Source: Streptomyces sp. Edi2 (GTDB lineage Bacteria; Actinomycetota; Actinomycetes; Streptomycetales; Streptomycetaceae). Taken from it: a DNA stretch of 64,000 bases. The translations under genes and the position numbers were made by a program. Below are positions 1 through 8,205 of the stretch, in pieces. The stretch spans positions 124,001-188,000 of the forward strand of contig NZ_JBEJGX010000001.1 of assembly GCF_040253635.1 (NCBI RefSeq). The letters are read 5' to 3'. Positions within the stretch are counted from its first letter, which is position 1, and the number at the start of each line of letters is the position of its first letter. Below the pieces are notes generated by a model. It was given only the letters and a program-made list of their open reading frames with translations. It made no database searches and was not told the DNA's origin.

Positions 1-268
1 GAGTTCGGCCGGCGATGCGCGGGAGCGGCGGGTTTTTGGCGTCCTCGGCGACGATGCCGGCCAAGCGCCGGATGTTCTTGGCACTCAGCTTGGTCATGAT
101 GCGCACCCGGTACTGCGACAGTCCCTGGGTCAGCAGCTCCATGGCGATGAGCTCGGCCTTTGCCCGGTCCACGTTGTAGACGGGCCAGGGCCGGGCTGGC
201 TGAATGACGGCCTTCTTGCTGGCCGCGACCTCGTCGGTCTCGGCGGCCTCGTCGGCCTCGTCGGGCAC
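1..268 (-). CDS. hypothetical protein, 3' end outside window
   Basis: The frame starts at a GTG (266-268) that overlaps the TAG stop of the sortase gene by one base, so translation is probably coupled to it. The 89 visible residues have an acidic N-terminus (PDEADEAAETDE) and then a basic helical stretch with LTQGLSQYRVRIMTKLSAK. No known domain is recognised. The one-base overlap and clean GC-rich codon usage make it a real gene. It runs off the left edge, so its length and function cannot be judged. Confidence 0.6.
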   Translation of the reverse strand, partial: MPDEADEAAETDEVAASKKAVIQPARPWPVYNVDRAKAELIAMELLTQGLSQYRVRIMTKLSAKNIRRLAGIVAEDAKNPPLPRIAGRT

Positions 269-1089
269 TAGACACCCCCCTGGGACGAGCTGAACTGCGC
301 CTCGACCACCACGCGCTTGGAGTGGCCGTTGGCCGGCCAGCACGTGATGAGGGTCAACAGCTTCTTCGTCGGACGGGCGTTGGGGTGGTCCGGTACCCGT
401 GCGACGACGTTCACGTCGGTGGGGTCGACGACACGTACCCGGGTGACGGTGTAGGTGTAGGTCGTGCGATCGGCTGCGGTGACCTTGATGGCCGATCCGG
501 CCTTGATGCGGTCGATGTCCCGGAAGGGAGGCGATGCGACTCCGCTGCGGTGACCGGCCAACGCGAAGTTGCCGAGCTGCCCGGGCTCCGCTGTGCCGTC
601 GAAGTGACCTACGCCGGCCTGCAGTTGCTGGTTGCCGACTCCCTCATAGACCGGCTGGGACCAGGTTGCTCCGAGGGCCGGGATGCGCAGCACTTCGTGG
701 ATGCGGCCGCCGACTCCGGTGTCGGGGGTGCTGCTCACGGCGTGCTTGTTGTCGCTGGCGGCGGGGTTGCTCTCGCTCCAGTTGTGGAGGGTCTTGCGGG
801 CTTGGTCTCTCGCCTTGCCGGTGTGGTCGGGGGCTTCCTTGGTGGCGGGGTGGGAGGTGGTGGTGAGCGGGTCTTGCTCCGGGGTGGTGCGTGAGGCGGC
901 CTCGGTGGTCTTGGTGGCGGTGGTGACGGGCTCAGGCCCGTTGTTCAAGCGCACCGCGGTGAGGCCGATGGCGACTGCGGCCGCTACGGATGCGCCGATC
1001 AGGAGGTTCCGTCGTGTGCGGGAGGCGCGAGCGGCGTCGCTGGAGGAGGCGGGCTCGGCGGCGTCGGAGGCATGGGTGTTTTCGGGCAT
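268..1089 (-). CDS. class E-type sortase
   Basis: A 273-residue sortase, the membrane-anchored transpeptidase that cleaves an LxxTG-type signal and joins the protein to the cell wall. A single N-terminal membrane helix (about 28-46) is followed by a Thr/Pro-rich linker and the sortase barrel. The catalytic triad is visible: His180 in LAGHR, Cys250 in TLITCWP and Arg259 in HSKRVVV. Order and spacing fit actinobacterial class E enzymes. It sits downstream of a secreted protein ending in LPKTGA, its likely substrate, with a strong hairpin between them, so expression may be partly uncoupled. The next gene starts on its stop codon. Confidence 0.9.
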   Translation of the reverse strand: MPENTHASDAAEPASSSDAARASRTRRNLLIGASVAAAVAIGLTAVRLNNGPEPVTTATKTTEAASRTTPEQDPLTTTSHPATKEAPDHTGKARDQARKTLHNWSESNPAASDNKHAVSSTPDTGVGGRIHEVLRIPALGATWSQPVYEGVGNQQLQAGVGHFDGTAEPGQLGNFALAGHRSGVASPPFRDIDRIKAGSAIKVTAADRTTYTYTVTRVRVVDPTDVNVVARVPDHPNARPTKKLLTLITCWPANGHSKRVVVEAQFSSSQGGV

Positions 1090-1140
1090 GGGGCATCCAT
1101 CCAGCGCGTGAGATCGGCCGAGTGATCTCGGCTGTGGGGG

Positions 1141-1192
1141 ACGGCCGCGGGGCGGGAGGTGCTGGGGGCACCGGTCTCCGCCCCGCGGCCGT
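1141..1192 (-). terminator. stem-loop between SpaA-like gene and sortase gene
   Basis: A perfect 15-bp inverted repeat (1141-1155 with 1178-1192) and a 22-nt loop, directly after the stop of the upstream leftward gene. No T-run, as is usual in Streptomyces. It marks the true 3' end of that gene. Confidence 0.75.
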
Positions 1193-1226
1193 TACTTTCG
1201 GCGGGACCTTGGCAGGTCAGGGTGTG

Positions 1227-2489
1227 TCAGGCGCCGGTCTTCGGCAGGACGTTGCCGGGGAGGTGAACCGGGCGGGGCCGGGGCGCCGGCTTCTGCGGGA
1301 CCTTGGTGTCGGTGACCGAAACCTTCGCGGTGACGAGGTCACCAACGCTCACCCGCTGGTCGGGGGCGAGTCGGTATCCCTCCGCGGCGCGAACCTCGTG
1401 CACCGTGTAGGAGCCCGGTGCCAGGTCCTTGACCTGCCAGACGCCGTGAGCGTCCGTCTTGCCGCGGGCGACGGTCTTCCCGTGGCGGTCCTTGACCTCG
1501 AACTCCACACCGACCATGACCTTGTGGTTGTCGGCCGCGGTCTTGACCACCTTCAGTCCGCCGTGGGCCGTGGTGGCCTTGAGGTGCGCGGTGGCCGTGG
1601 CGGTGGAGTGGCCGCCGGCGACGACGACGCGCTGCGCCTTGCCGTTGCCGGGCGTTTGGGCGTGAAGGGTCGTGCTGGGCAGCCGGGCGGCGGTCGCCTG
1701 CAGGTTGATGGTGCCGGACTTCGACGCGGTGATCGTGGTGCGGGCGGTGCCTGCGATGTTGGTGGTGACCGAGCCGGTGCCGGAGGCCGCGCCGGAGACC
1801 TTCAGGTCCAGCTTGGTGTTGGGCAGCTTGTGCCCGGTCGCCGAGGTGATGTCCAGGGTGACGGGCACCTTCGCGCCCGGGGAGACCTTGGAGCCGGCGT
1901 GGATGTTGACCCGGTAGGGGCCGGCGAACCGCTCGGCCTCTTGCATGTACGTATTGGCCAGGGTCTTCACCGACGCCGGGACGTTCTTGTACGAGAGGCG
2001 CTCAAGGGCGCGCTTGCCATTCGGCAGGGCGTAGTCGCTGCCGCGGTTGAGATAGGTGTAGATGACCGCGTCGACCGCGGCCGCCTGGGCATCGGTGGGC
2101 TGGCGGGTGTCGGACAGGACGAAGGCGGCACGGTTGAAGTCGCTGCTCGAGACCTTCTTGCCGGTGGCCTTCGACGTCCAGGACTTGAACGGCGTGATCG
2201 GGCTGTACTTCCCGCCCGCCGCGGGGCCGGGGAGCGTGGGGTCGGCGCAGTAGGCGTGGGCTATCGCGTGCGGGAAGAGGCTTCCCGGCTTTCCGAACGC
2301 GCCGAGGTGGCTGGCGCCGGCGTGGCCGGCCGAGTCCGGGATCGAGTATCCCGGGCCGTACTTGTCATATGCGAACGCGTTGGGTGCCAGTAGAATGCCC
2401 GTGCCCAATGCCACCGTCGTGCCGAGCACGACCGCGAGCCGAGTTCGGCGGTGTGCCTGCGGGCGCGCTGTGGGTGATGCCACACTCAT
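1227..2489 (-). CDS. secreted SpaA/Cna-B-type surface protein ending in LPKTGA
   Basis: A 420-residue exported protein. ATG 2489 follows a GGGAG ribosome site. The N-terminus is a signal peptide (basic, then LAVVLGTTVALGTGILLA, cleavage near AFA). An N-terminal domain with AHAYCADP is followed by an Ig-like stretch and a SpaA/Cna-B domain (about 305-375) with a likely isopeptide pair, Lys in LKVVK and Glu in YTVHE. The protein ends LPGNVLPKTGA and stops: the sorting motif is present, but the hydrophobic helix and basic tail that normally follow are absent. The terminator just downstream argues against a sequencing frameshift. It is the presumed sortase substrate, or a released derivative of one. 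Confidence 0.85.
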   Translation of the reverse strand: MSVASPTARPQAHRRTRLAVVLGTTVALGTGILLAPNAFAYDKYGPGYSIPDSAGHAGASHLGAFGKPGSLFPHAIAHAYCADPTLPGPAAGGKYSPITPFKSWTSKATGKKVSSSDFNRAAFVLSDTRQPTDAQAAAVDAVIYTYLNRGSDYALPNGKRALERLSYKNVPASVKTLANTYMQEAERFAGPYRVNIHAGSKVSPGAKVPVTLDITSATGHKLPNTKLDLKVSGAASGTGSVTTNIAGTARTTITASKSGTINLQATAARLPSTTLHAQTPGNGKAQRVVVAGGHSTATATAHLKATTAHGGLKVVKTAADNHKVMVGVEFEVKDRHGKTVARGKTDAHGVWQVKDLAPGSYTVHEVRAAEGYRLAPDQRVSVGDLVTAKVSVTDTKVPQKPAPRPRPVHLPGNVLPKTGA

Positions 2490-2639
2490 CCATGTCTCCC
2501 TACGGGGATGTCAGCCGGGCCCGGTCATTTCAGGTTCCGACGCCATTTCATGGCCGGGCCCGGCGGCCCGTCCCCTTGTCCGGGGCGGGCAGTTTGTGGT
2601 GAACGCAGTGGTATGCGTCCTGGATGATGATCTCCATCA

Positions 2640-2680
2640 TCAGGTTACGGAAAGCAAGTTACAGCCTTCTCGTAACCTGA
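2640..2680. promoter_or_regulatory. inverted-repeat operator candidate upstream of XRE gene
   Basis: TCAGGTTACG (2640-2649) and CGTAACCTGA (2671-2680) form a perfect 10-bp inverted repeat with a 21-nt spacer, in the region between the divergent SpaA-like and XRE genes. A third half-site (AAGTTAC) lies in the spacer. Placed about 55-95 bp before the XRE start, it is a plausible autoregulatory site. A TAGAGT hexamer at 2689-2694 could be a -10. Confidence 0.45.
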
Positions 2681-2732
2681 TCAAGTGGCTAGAGTGACCT
2701 CGTCACCCCGCGCACCCCCCAGGAGCACTTCA

Positions 2733-3641
2733 ATGCCCGCCCGCAAATTCGATCCCCGCAAGTTCCGTGCGGCCCGCCAGGAGGCGAACAAGACCCAGGC
2801 AGCGGTGGCCGCCGAGCTCGGCAACGTCAAGGAGACGGCGGTCGCCAAGTGGGAACGCGACGACACAAAGCCGCACCCGGAGATGTTGCCGCAGCTGGCG
2901 GAGATCGTTGGCCTTCCCCTGGACGCTCTCGCCCCTCGGGAGGGTCTGCGAAATCTGGCTGACCTCCGATGCGACGCCGGCCTCTACCTGAAGGACACCA
3001 TCAAGGTCCTTCAGAAGGTGTCCCCGAAGACCCTGACCTCCAGCGCCGTTCACAAGGCCGAGAAGAAGTCGCGCAAACTGTCCGAAAAGTACGTGGAGCC
3101 GCTTGCCAAGGCGTACGGCGTGGATGTTGACGTACTGCTTGCGGCGCAGGAGCGGACGTGGGGCAACAACGTTCCCGATCCCGCGACGACTTCCACGGAG
3201 CGGCAGGACGTGCCGCGCACCCTGTCTGAGAAGATGCGGTATTTGGTGGATCACACTTACGGAGGTGGCAAGTTGCCGCCATCGGATGCTGAGATCGCCC
3301 GGACGATCAACGTGACGGCCGGCGCGGTTGTCATCTCGGAGACCGGCGTACAGGAGCTCAGGTCGGGGAGAGGCGACGATCGCCCTACCCCGCCGGAGAT
3401 CCTGGACGGCTTGGAAGCGGCGTACAACGCGCCTGAGGGGTTCTTTCATCCTGACAGGGAGTCCGTGGTCCATGACTTGGCCGCGGCACTGGAGACAGCT
3501 GCAAAGTTGCGTGGCGTGAAGATCGCGGCCCGAGGGGGCGACGGAGCTTTGAGTGGCTCGTTCCTCAAAGTTGTCGAGGGACTCCTCGACCAAATCGAGG
3601 AAGGCAACCTCCCCGGCATCTCCTCCGACGAGCTTGACTAA
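2733..3641 (+). CDS. XRE-family regulator with two HTH domains
   Basis: A 302-residue DNA-binding protein. ATG 2733 is chosen because AGGAG lies 8-12 bases upstream; an in-frame upstream extension to 2685 has no such site. Residues about 5-60 are a Cro/C1-type HTH (FRAARQEANKTQAAVAAELG, then TAVAKWERDDTKP). A second HTH-like stretch follows at about 70-135 (KTLTSSAVHKAEKKSRKLSE). The C-terminal half (SEKMRYLVDHTYGGGKLPPSDAEIA) resembles a third helical unit found in streptomycete regulators. It is transcribed away from the sortase/SpaA operon and may control itself and that operon through the inverted repeat between them. Confidence 0.8.
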   Translation: MPARKFDPRKFRAARQEANKTQAAVAAELGNVKETAVAKWERDDTKPHPEMLPQLAEIVGLPLDALAPREGLRNLADLRCDAGLYLKDTIKVLQKVSPKTLTSSAVHKAEKKSRKLSEKYVEPLAKAYGVDVDVLLAAQERTWGNNVPDPATTSTERQDVPRTLSEKMRYLVDHTYGGGKLPPSDAEIARTINVTAGAVVISETGVQELRSGRGDDRPTPPEILDGLEAAYNAPEGFFHPDRESVVHDLAAALETAAKLRGVKIAARGGDGALSGSFLKVVEGLLDQIEEGNLPGISSDELD

Positions 3642-3708
3642 GCACACCCCTCGTTCGCCGAAACCAAGCTTGGGCGTGCTGAACGGCACTGGCATGTCCT
3701 GAGGTTGA

Positions 3709-3957
3709 ATTCCCCTACCAGGCCCCGAGCCGGACCGCTTCGACATCCACCGCAAGGACAAGGCTCACCTGACGCTCGGCTTCGGAGTCCACTACTGTCT
3801 TGGGGCGCCCCTCGCCCGGCTGGAGATCCAAACTGCGCTGGGCACTTTGCTGCAGCGCTTCCCGGGACTCGCGCTCGTCGGCCCGGCAGTCGAGCTGCGC
3901 TGGCGGCCTTCCTTCCGCAGCCACGCGCTCAAGTTCCTGCCAGTCGGGGTCGGATAG
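3709..3957 (+). pseudogene. cytochrome P450 C-terminal remnant
   Basis: An open frame with no start, preceded by an in-frame TGA (3706-3708), encodes only the last ~80 residues of a P450. The heme-binding loop is intact (LGFGVHYCLGAPLARLE, with the thiolate Cys), preceded by PDRFDIHR and ending in RWRPSFRSHALKFLPV. About 320 N-terminal residues of a normal ~400-residue P450 are missing, so it cannot fold as an enzyme. It faces a type III polyketide synthase gene; in many streptomycetes such synthases pair with a P450, so this may be the relic of a small pigment cluster. Confidence 0.85.
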
Positions 3958-3964
3958 ACGCGGA

Positions 3965-4014
3965 AGCTGTGTGGTTCTGCGGCCGTCCGTCCGGGGCCGC
4001 AGAACCACACAGCT
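3965..4014. terminator. perfect 20-bp stem-loop
   Basis: Bases 3965-3984 pair perfectly with 3995-4014 around a 10-nt loop, 7 bases after the P450 stop. Lies between convergent genes and can act in both directions. Confidence 0.85.
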
Positions 4015-4076
4015 GAGTGTTGCCTCGGGTAGAGGCGGCTTCTCACGTAGGGACTCGGCCTGCAAGGCCCTTCGTC

Positions 4077-4107
4077 ACTGCACAACCGCTAGGCCCGGTT
4101 GTGCAGT
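4077..4107. terminator. 12-bp stem-loop
   Basis: Perfect 12-bp arms (4077-4088, 4096-4107) with a 7-nt loop, downstream of the leftward polyketide synthase gene. A second terminator in the convergent gap. Confidence 0.7.
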
Positions 4108-4237
4108 CGGCGCTGTTGCGCAGCCGCTGTGAGCAAGACTTCCGTTCTACGTCGCGTTGCTTCCTCCGGTGCTGGCTTGAGATGCCATCCGGAGGACCCC
4201 ACAGCGGAGCAACGACATTAAGCCGGAGAACCTGCAA

Positions 4238-5395
4238 CTACGCAACAGCTGGAACGTCATTGGGGTCGAGCATTACACCCCGCCACGCTGCTGCTGTGAT
4301 GCCGGGGCCGATGGCGACACCCAAGGTCGGGCTACCGGGCCGCGCCGGCTGCTGTGCCTTGAGGAGCAGGCCGTGCACGGCGCTGCCACCACCCAGGTTG
4401 GCGCATTCCTCCAAGCTCTTCCACGCCTCTTTGAGGAGATTGTCGGGGTGGTCCCGATCTTCCGGGAAACCAAGCATCTTCGCGAGATTCTTGAGGACCG
4501 CGGGGCCGCCAGCGTGCCCAATGACGGTCTCCGGCCGCCAGTCGGGGTCATCTGCGGTCATCCACTTCGTCAGTGGATCCTGTATTGCAAGAACCGCCTG
4601 ATGTGCACCGCGCTCGGAGAGGAAATCCAGCTTGTCACCCTGGGGGTCGAGCTCGAACGTGCTCATCATGTCTTCGACGAGGTGGTACCAGCTGTCGGTC
4701 ACCTCCATGCATGCTCCCCGTGTCCGTCGGGACGTGCGATCACGTGGGCTGGAGACCACGAATGCGGTCGCAGAATCCCCGAAAACCAGGGGCCACAACT
4801 GGGAACTTAGCTTGTCCTTGCGTGGATGGAAGATGGTATTCAGTGCTTCGGGGATGACCACGGCGATGTTCTTCCCCGGGTTGGCGTCCGCTATTTCGGC
4901 CGCCAGCGCGATCGTGTGCGCGCCACCCACACAGCCCAGCTGAGTGAAGGGCAGCCTGCGGATGTCCCGCCGCAGGCCCAGCTCCTCGTCGTTGTTGAGC
5001 CAGACATCAATTCCCGGCATGTGCGGGATGGTCGTATTGCTGACCAAGAGGTAGTCGATCTGACGGCCCAGGAGGCGAGCTTTCTCCAGGGCTCCGAGCA
5101 GCGCCTCTTTGGCGAGCGCGCGCGTACCTGGCAGCGCCCTCTTGTTGCGCGTCTGCATGGTGCCAGGTTCCAGTACATCCGGCAGGTCATTCACGAAGTA
5201 ACGTGTTTCCACCCCAACTGGGAAATTCTTAACCCGCTCGAAGAGGGGGCCGTCAACCTTGGCCTGCAACGCGGTCAGCATCTCGCTGGTGTGTATGCGG
5301 TACTCAGGGAGGGCAAGGAATGGTTCGAACAGGAAGGCCACGGGGGCTCCGATCTGCACACTGCGAGGGAAATCCCGCGCGCCCCTGGCACGCAA
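4238..5395 (-). CDS. type III polyketide synthase-like protein
   Basis: A 385-residue chalcone/stilbene-synthase-fold enzyme that would condense malonyl-CoA units in the cytosol. Counting from the TTG start, the triad is Cys155 (LGCVGGAH), His294 (IGHAGGPAVLKNL) and Asn333 (CANLGGGSAV); the 139-residue Cys-His spacing matches chalcone synthase. The C-terminal GVAIGPGITAAA corresponds to the family GPGLT loop. Length is normal. The start is uncertain: TTG 5395, or GTG 5359 (VQIGAP), neither with a good ribosome site. The GGGS after Asn differs from the common N-[MF]-S-S-x-T and suggests an unusual subgroup. KAS III is the alternative, less likely given the His/Asn context. Confidence 0.8.
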   Translation of the reverse strand: MRARGARDFPRSVQIGAPVAFLFEPFLALPEYRIHTSEMLTALQAKVDGPLFERVKNFPVGVETRYFVNDLPDVLEPGTMQTRNKRALPGTRALAKEALLGALEKARLLGRQIDYLLVSNTTIPHMPGIDVWLNNDEELGLRRDIRRLPFTQLGCVGGAHTIALAAEIADANPGKNIAVVIPEALNTIFHPRKDKLSSQLWPLVFGDSATAFVVSSPRDRTSRRTRGACMEVTDSWYHLVEDMMSTFELDPQGDKLDFLSERGAHQAVLAIQDPLTKWMTADDPDWRPETVIGHAGGPAVLKNLAKMLGFPEDRDHPDNLLKEAWKSLEECANLGGGSAVHGLLLKAQQPARPGSPTLGVAIGPGITAAAWRGVMLDPNDVPAVA

Positions 5396-5916
5396 GACGT
5401 TCTCGCTAGGTGGTCGCGCCGGTCATGTGGCCACTCGTGGGGGGGTGCGCCACAGTCGGGTGAGGGTGTCAGGGGCGCCCGGCGTGATCTCGATGAAAGG
5501 GTGTGGACTGGTGGTAACGAGCCCGGCGTGAAGCGCTCATCGCCTACGCCCAAGACTCCTGCTGGTGCTGAAGTGGTGCACTCAAAGGGAGGCGGGATGG
5601 CGAGTGATTGCCCGTCAGCTATCTGTCGTTGCGGCCAGCACGGCCGCAGTAGGGATCAGATACACGCCGGTCAGGCAAGGAAGGTCAAGGACCAGGCCGT
5701 TGGTTCAATTCAGCCCCCTGGAGGGGCTGCTGACGTCCAGCCGCCCTGGATGCTGCCGATCGTCGGGACCGGCCCGCCGGAACCTGCCTCAGACATACGA
5801 GTGGAGCGTTGACGCTGAAGCTCTGTGCCGGCAGTGGGGCAATGCAGGGCCGCGGGGTCGAGCTGGCCCTTGATGCAGCGGATTGCGCAATGATCATGCG
5901 CGCATTGTCTCGCTGT
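5396..5916. other. intergenic, no gene recognised
   Basis: About 520 bp between two leftward genes. Short frames exist on both strands but none has a ribosome site with convincing codon usage. It should hold the promoter of the polyketide synthase gene; no clear -35/-10 pair is visible. Confidence 0.4.
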
Positions 5917-6927
5917 TCAGCGTTCATGGATGTGGTATATCGCACAATCGCAAGAACAAGAGCTGGTTGCCTGTTCAAGTGGAGTCGTATGCATCCAGAC
6001 GACCCGCGCGCCGGGTGCACCCCCTGGTTCACTCACCGCGGCCTCCATGATGACGATTTCGTCCTTGATGGGGTGATACATCAGGCGTCGGGTCCCATCG
6101 GGGTGAACATCACGGTCTTCGGGCTCCGTGTTCCCGTCCACCGGCCCCTCGTACATCGCCAGTAGCTCGGCGTCGTGCCGTACTTCCGCCTCGATCTGAC
6201 GGAGCGTTCTGTCCCGCGGATAGTCGGCCAAGGCGACGCGGAGGTTCGACGTCGCCGACAGGCACCAGACATGCCAGTCCGGCATGTGACAGCGGCTCGG
6301 AGGCTGCGCTGGCAGGCCAAGTACCTCCAGCTGCCACAGCGCCCTGTCCCCCCAGGGGCGCTTCTCGCAGGGCTGCGTCGACCTCTCGTGGCGCACGGGG
6401 GAAAGGTCCAGCATCTCGCGGAGGATGTTGGCCGGCATGCCGCCCCACAACTCGTCGGCTTCCTCGTTGAAATCGAGGACGTCCCAAGCCCTGTTGGAAA
6501 TGTAGGCGGCGATGGTGCTGCTGTGGATGACGTGAGACCAGACCGACGCGACCTTGAGGCCGGCATCGGGGTTGTGGGTCTTCAGTGTCCTGTGGCCGAA
6601 CAGGCCGATGTGCAGCTGTTCCCATTCCCGGGGTGTGAGCCTGAGCAGTTCGCTGACCATGCGCAGGTCCTCATCCGCCGGCTGGCTGATGAGGCCAAGT
6701 TCTAGGCGTTTGTACCAGTCTGCGCGTTCTTCGATGAATCCCATCAAGAGGCTCATCTCCTGTTGGGTGAGCCACTTCCCGCGTCCGCGTCCCTGTTTCC
6801 GCTTCTCGGGCAGACCGGCCAGCAAGCGCAGCTCGGCGAGCTGCGGGAAGTCATTTGCATCGGTGCGCTTGCGTGCGCGGCTCAGGATGCTGCCGACGCG
6901 GGCTTGGTCTACGGCGTGGTCCGGCAC
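5917..6927 (-). CDS. XRE regulator with MltR/MmyB-type ligand domain
   Basis: A 336-residue regulator starting at GTG 6927 with GAGGAG upstream. The N-terminal 100 residues form an HTH (LAELRLLAGLP, then WLTQQEMSLLMGFIEERADWYKRLELG), followed by a streptomycete ligand-sensing domain with the signature DVLDFNEEADELWGGMPANILREMLD and YPRDRTLRQIEAEVRHDAELLAMY. A palindrome (6950-6971) lies in the gap to the divergent small zinc-ribbon gene, so autoregulation is likely. The C-terminus is Cys-rich (SSCSCDCAIYH). Confidence 0.8.
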   Translation of the reverse strand: MPDHAVDQARVGSILSRARKRTDANDFPQLAELRLLAGLPEKRKQGRGRGKWLTQQEMSLLMGFIEERADWYKRLELGLISQPADEDLRMVSELLRLTPREWEQLHIGLFGHRTLKTHNPDAGLKVASVWSHVIHSSTIAAYISNRAWDVLDFNEEADELWGGMPANILREMLDLSPVRHERSTQPCEKRPWGDRALWQLEVLGLPAQPPSRCHMPDWHVWCLSATSNLRVALADYPRDRTLRQIEAEVRHDAELLAMYEGPVDGNTEPEDRDVHPDGTRRLMYHPIKDEIVIMEAAVSEPGGAPGARVVWMHTTPLEQATSSCSCDCAIYHIHER

Positions 6928-6949
6928 GTCGTACGTACTCCTCGCTAAA

Positions 6950-6971
6950 ACAAACCGAGTCCACGGTTTGT
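6950..6971. promoter_or_regulatory. 8-bp palindrome, candidate operator
   Basis: ACAAACCG-AGTCCA-CGGTTTGT, perfect 8-bp arms with a 6-nt spacer, in the 97-bp gap between the divergent MltR-like regulator and the small zinc-ribbon gene. Position and symmetry fit an autoregulatory site. Confidence 0.5.
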
Positions 6972-7024
6972 TGGGTTTTCAATCAAGTGAGATCGAGTTC
7001 CCTATAAAACGAGGAGGGAGGCAT

Positions 7025-7159
7025 ATGACAATCGAGCTGCCGCGCTGCTGTGGGTCGTTGACGCCGCGGTGGAGTCAAACGGGGAACGGGGAACTACTGT
7101 GCGTGACTTGCTCGATACGCAAAATGCGGAGCAGAGCACCCTTGCATGCGGCAACGTAG
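7025..7159 (+). CDS. 44-residue zinc-ribbon-like protein
   Basis: ATG 7025 follows a very strong ribosome site (GAGGAGGGAGG). The protein reads MTIELPRCCGSLTPRW, then ELLCVTCSIRKMRS: a CC pair and a CxxC about 20 residues later, enough for one zinc site. It is divergent from the MltR-like regulator. No family is recognised. Confidence 0.55.
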   Translation: MTIELPRCCGSLTPRWSQTGNGELLCVTCSIRKMRSRAPLHAAT

Positions 7160-7619
7160 CCGTCGCTTCAACCCACCAACCGCGGGGAGTTGGAGGGCGG
7201 AGCTCTATCGCCGACATGGACCTGACCTCGCATTTCTCGCGTGACGAGCAACTGTATCGTCACATCGCCATGACTCCGTCAAGCACCCTTGACCGCTCAG
7301 GCGAGGTTGCGAGCAAAGCTGACGGACAGCCGAAAGACAGCCCCCGCGTGACACACAGTAACATTTCTGACGCTCTTTTAATGTGGAACATGTCGCGTGG
7401 ACAGTCGGCCCCTTCTCCGGCCGGCCAGGCCGGCTGGCGAGCGCGGGGAGCTGTGGCAGACAAGCGCACCGCCAAGTCGCTCGTGTCCTTCGTCACAGCA
7501 GTTGCGCCATCCATGGGCGGCAGCGCCGGACTGACACAGTGACGCATCCGCTACGAAAATCCTGCCGTTGTACGAACCGAGCCCCACACCTGGGGCTCCA
7601 AGCAATAGGAGTGCCGGTC
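7160..7619. other. intergenic with leader hairpin
   Basis: About 460 bp without a convincing gene. It holds the likely promoter of the peptidase gene (TTTTAATGT near 7376-7384 could be a -10). GAGCCCCA-CACC-TGGGGCTC (7579-7598) forms an 8-bp hairpin about 10 nt before the ribosome site of the 7620 gene and could affect its translation. Confidence 0.4.
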
Positions 7620-8204
7620 ATGTGGTGGCCTCGCCGCGACCCCCACTCGGCGCGCGCTCTGCGACGCGAGTGCCGTCACATCATGCGCAAGATGCCTCTT
7701 CCGGAGCCCTTCACGCTGCCCGGACTCATCAAGAACATCGAGAAGGCCCGCGAACGCGAGATCAGGTTGGTCCAGCTTGAGGATCACATTCCGGGCGACA
7801 CAGGGCCCTGCGGCCTGTGGGTCCGGCACAGCACGCGTCCGGTCGATCTGGTCTTGTACGTCTCCGGGACATCGAAGTTCCACCGCAACAAGATCATTTT
7901 CCACGAGCTCAGCCACATCTGGCTCGAAGACAGCTCCGGCATGGAGCGCGACCGGTTTGAGGTTCTCTTCCCTGGGATGCCGCGGCAGATGCGAGAGCGG
8001 ATCTTCTCCATGGGCACTGTCATGACCCGTAGCAGCTATGAGACATATGAGGAGATGCGAGCCGAAATGCTGGCCGACCACCTCCATATCGCCAGCCGAC
8101 GGCAGGGCGCCATCCGCGACGACGCCACCCTGAACAGGCTGCAGGAAAGCCTTTCCGGGCCTCTCTACCGAGGCTCCCAGCGCAACCAAGACTGGTTTGT
8201 CTGA
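7620..8204 (+). CDS. ImmA/IrrE-type metallopeptidase
   Basis: A 194-residue protein of the IrrE/ImmA zinc-protease group, which cleaves repressors in other systems. Start ATG 7620 has AGGAG at the right distance. The zinc motif IIFHELSHIWLED (HExxH) is at about 98-110, with a downstream acidic stretch EEMRAEMLADHLHIA that can supply the third ligand. It follows an XRE regulator and directly precedes a DUF6545-type membrane protein, a common streptomycete trio. It probably cleaves or senses through a nearby XRE regulator; the substrate is unknown. Confidence 0.85.
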   Translation: MWWPRRDPHSARALRRECRHIMRKMPLPEPFTLPGLIKNIEKAREREIRLVQLEDHIPGDTGPCGLWVRHSTRPVDLVLYVSGTSKFHRNKIIFHELSHIWLEDSSGMERDRFEVLFPGMPRQMRERIFSMGTVMTRSSYETYEEMRAEMLADHLHIASRRQGAIRDDATLNRLQESLSGPLYRGSQRNQDWFV

Positions 8205-8205
8205 G

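Noticed and set aside
4238..5395. FabH-type KAS III assignment
   Set aside because: His and Asn contexts (GHAGGPAVLKNL, ANLGGGSAV) and the GPGIT loop fit type III polyketide synthases better.
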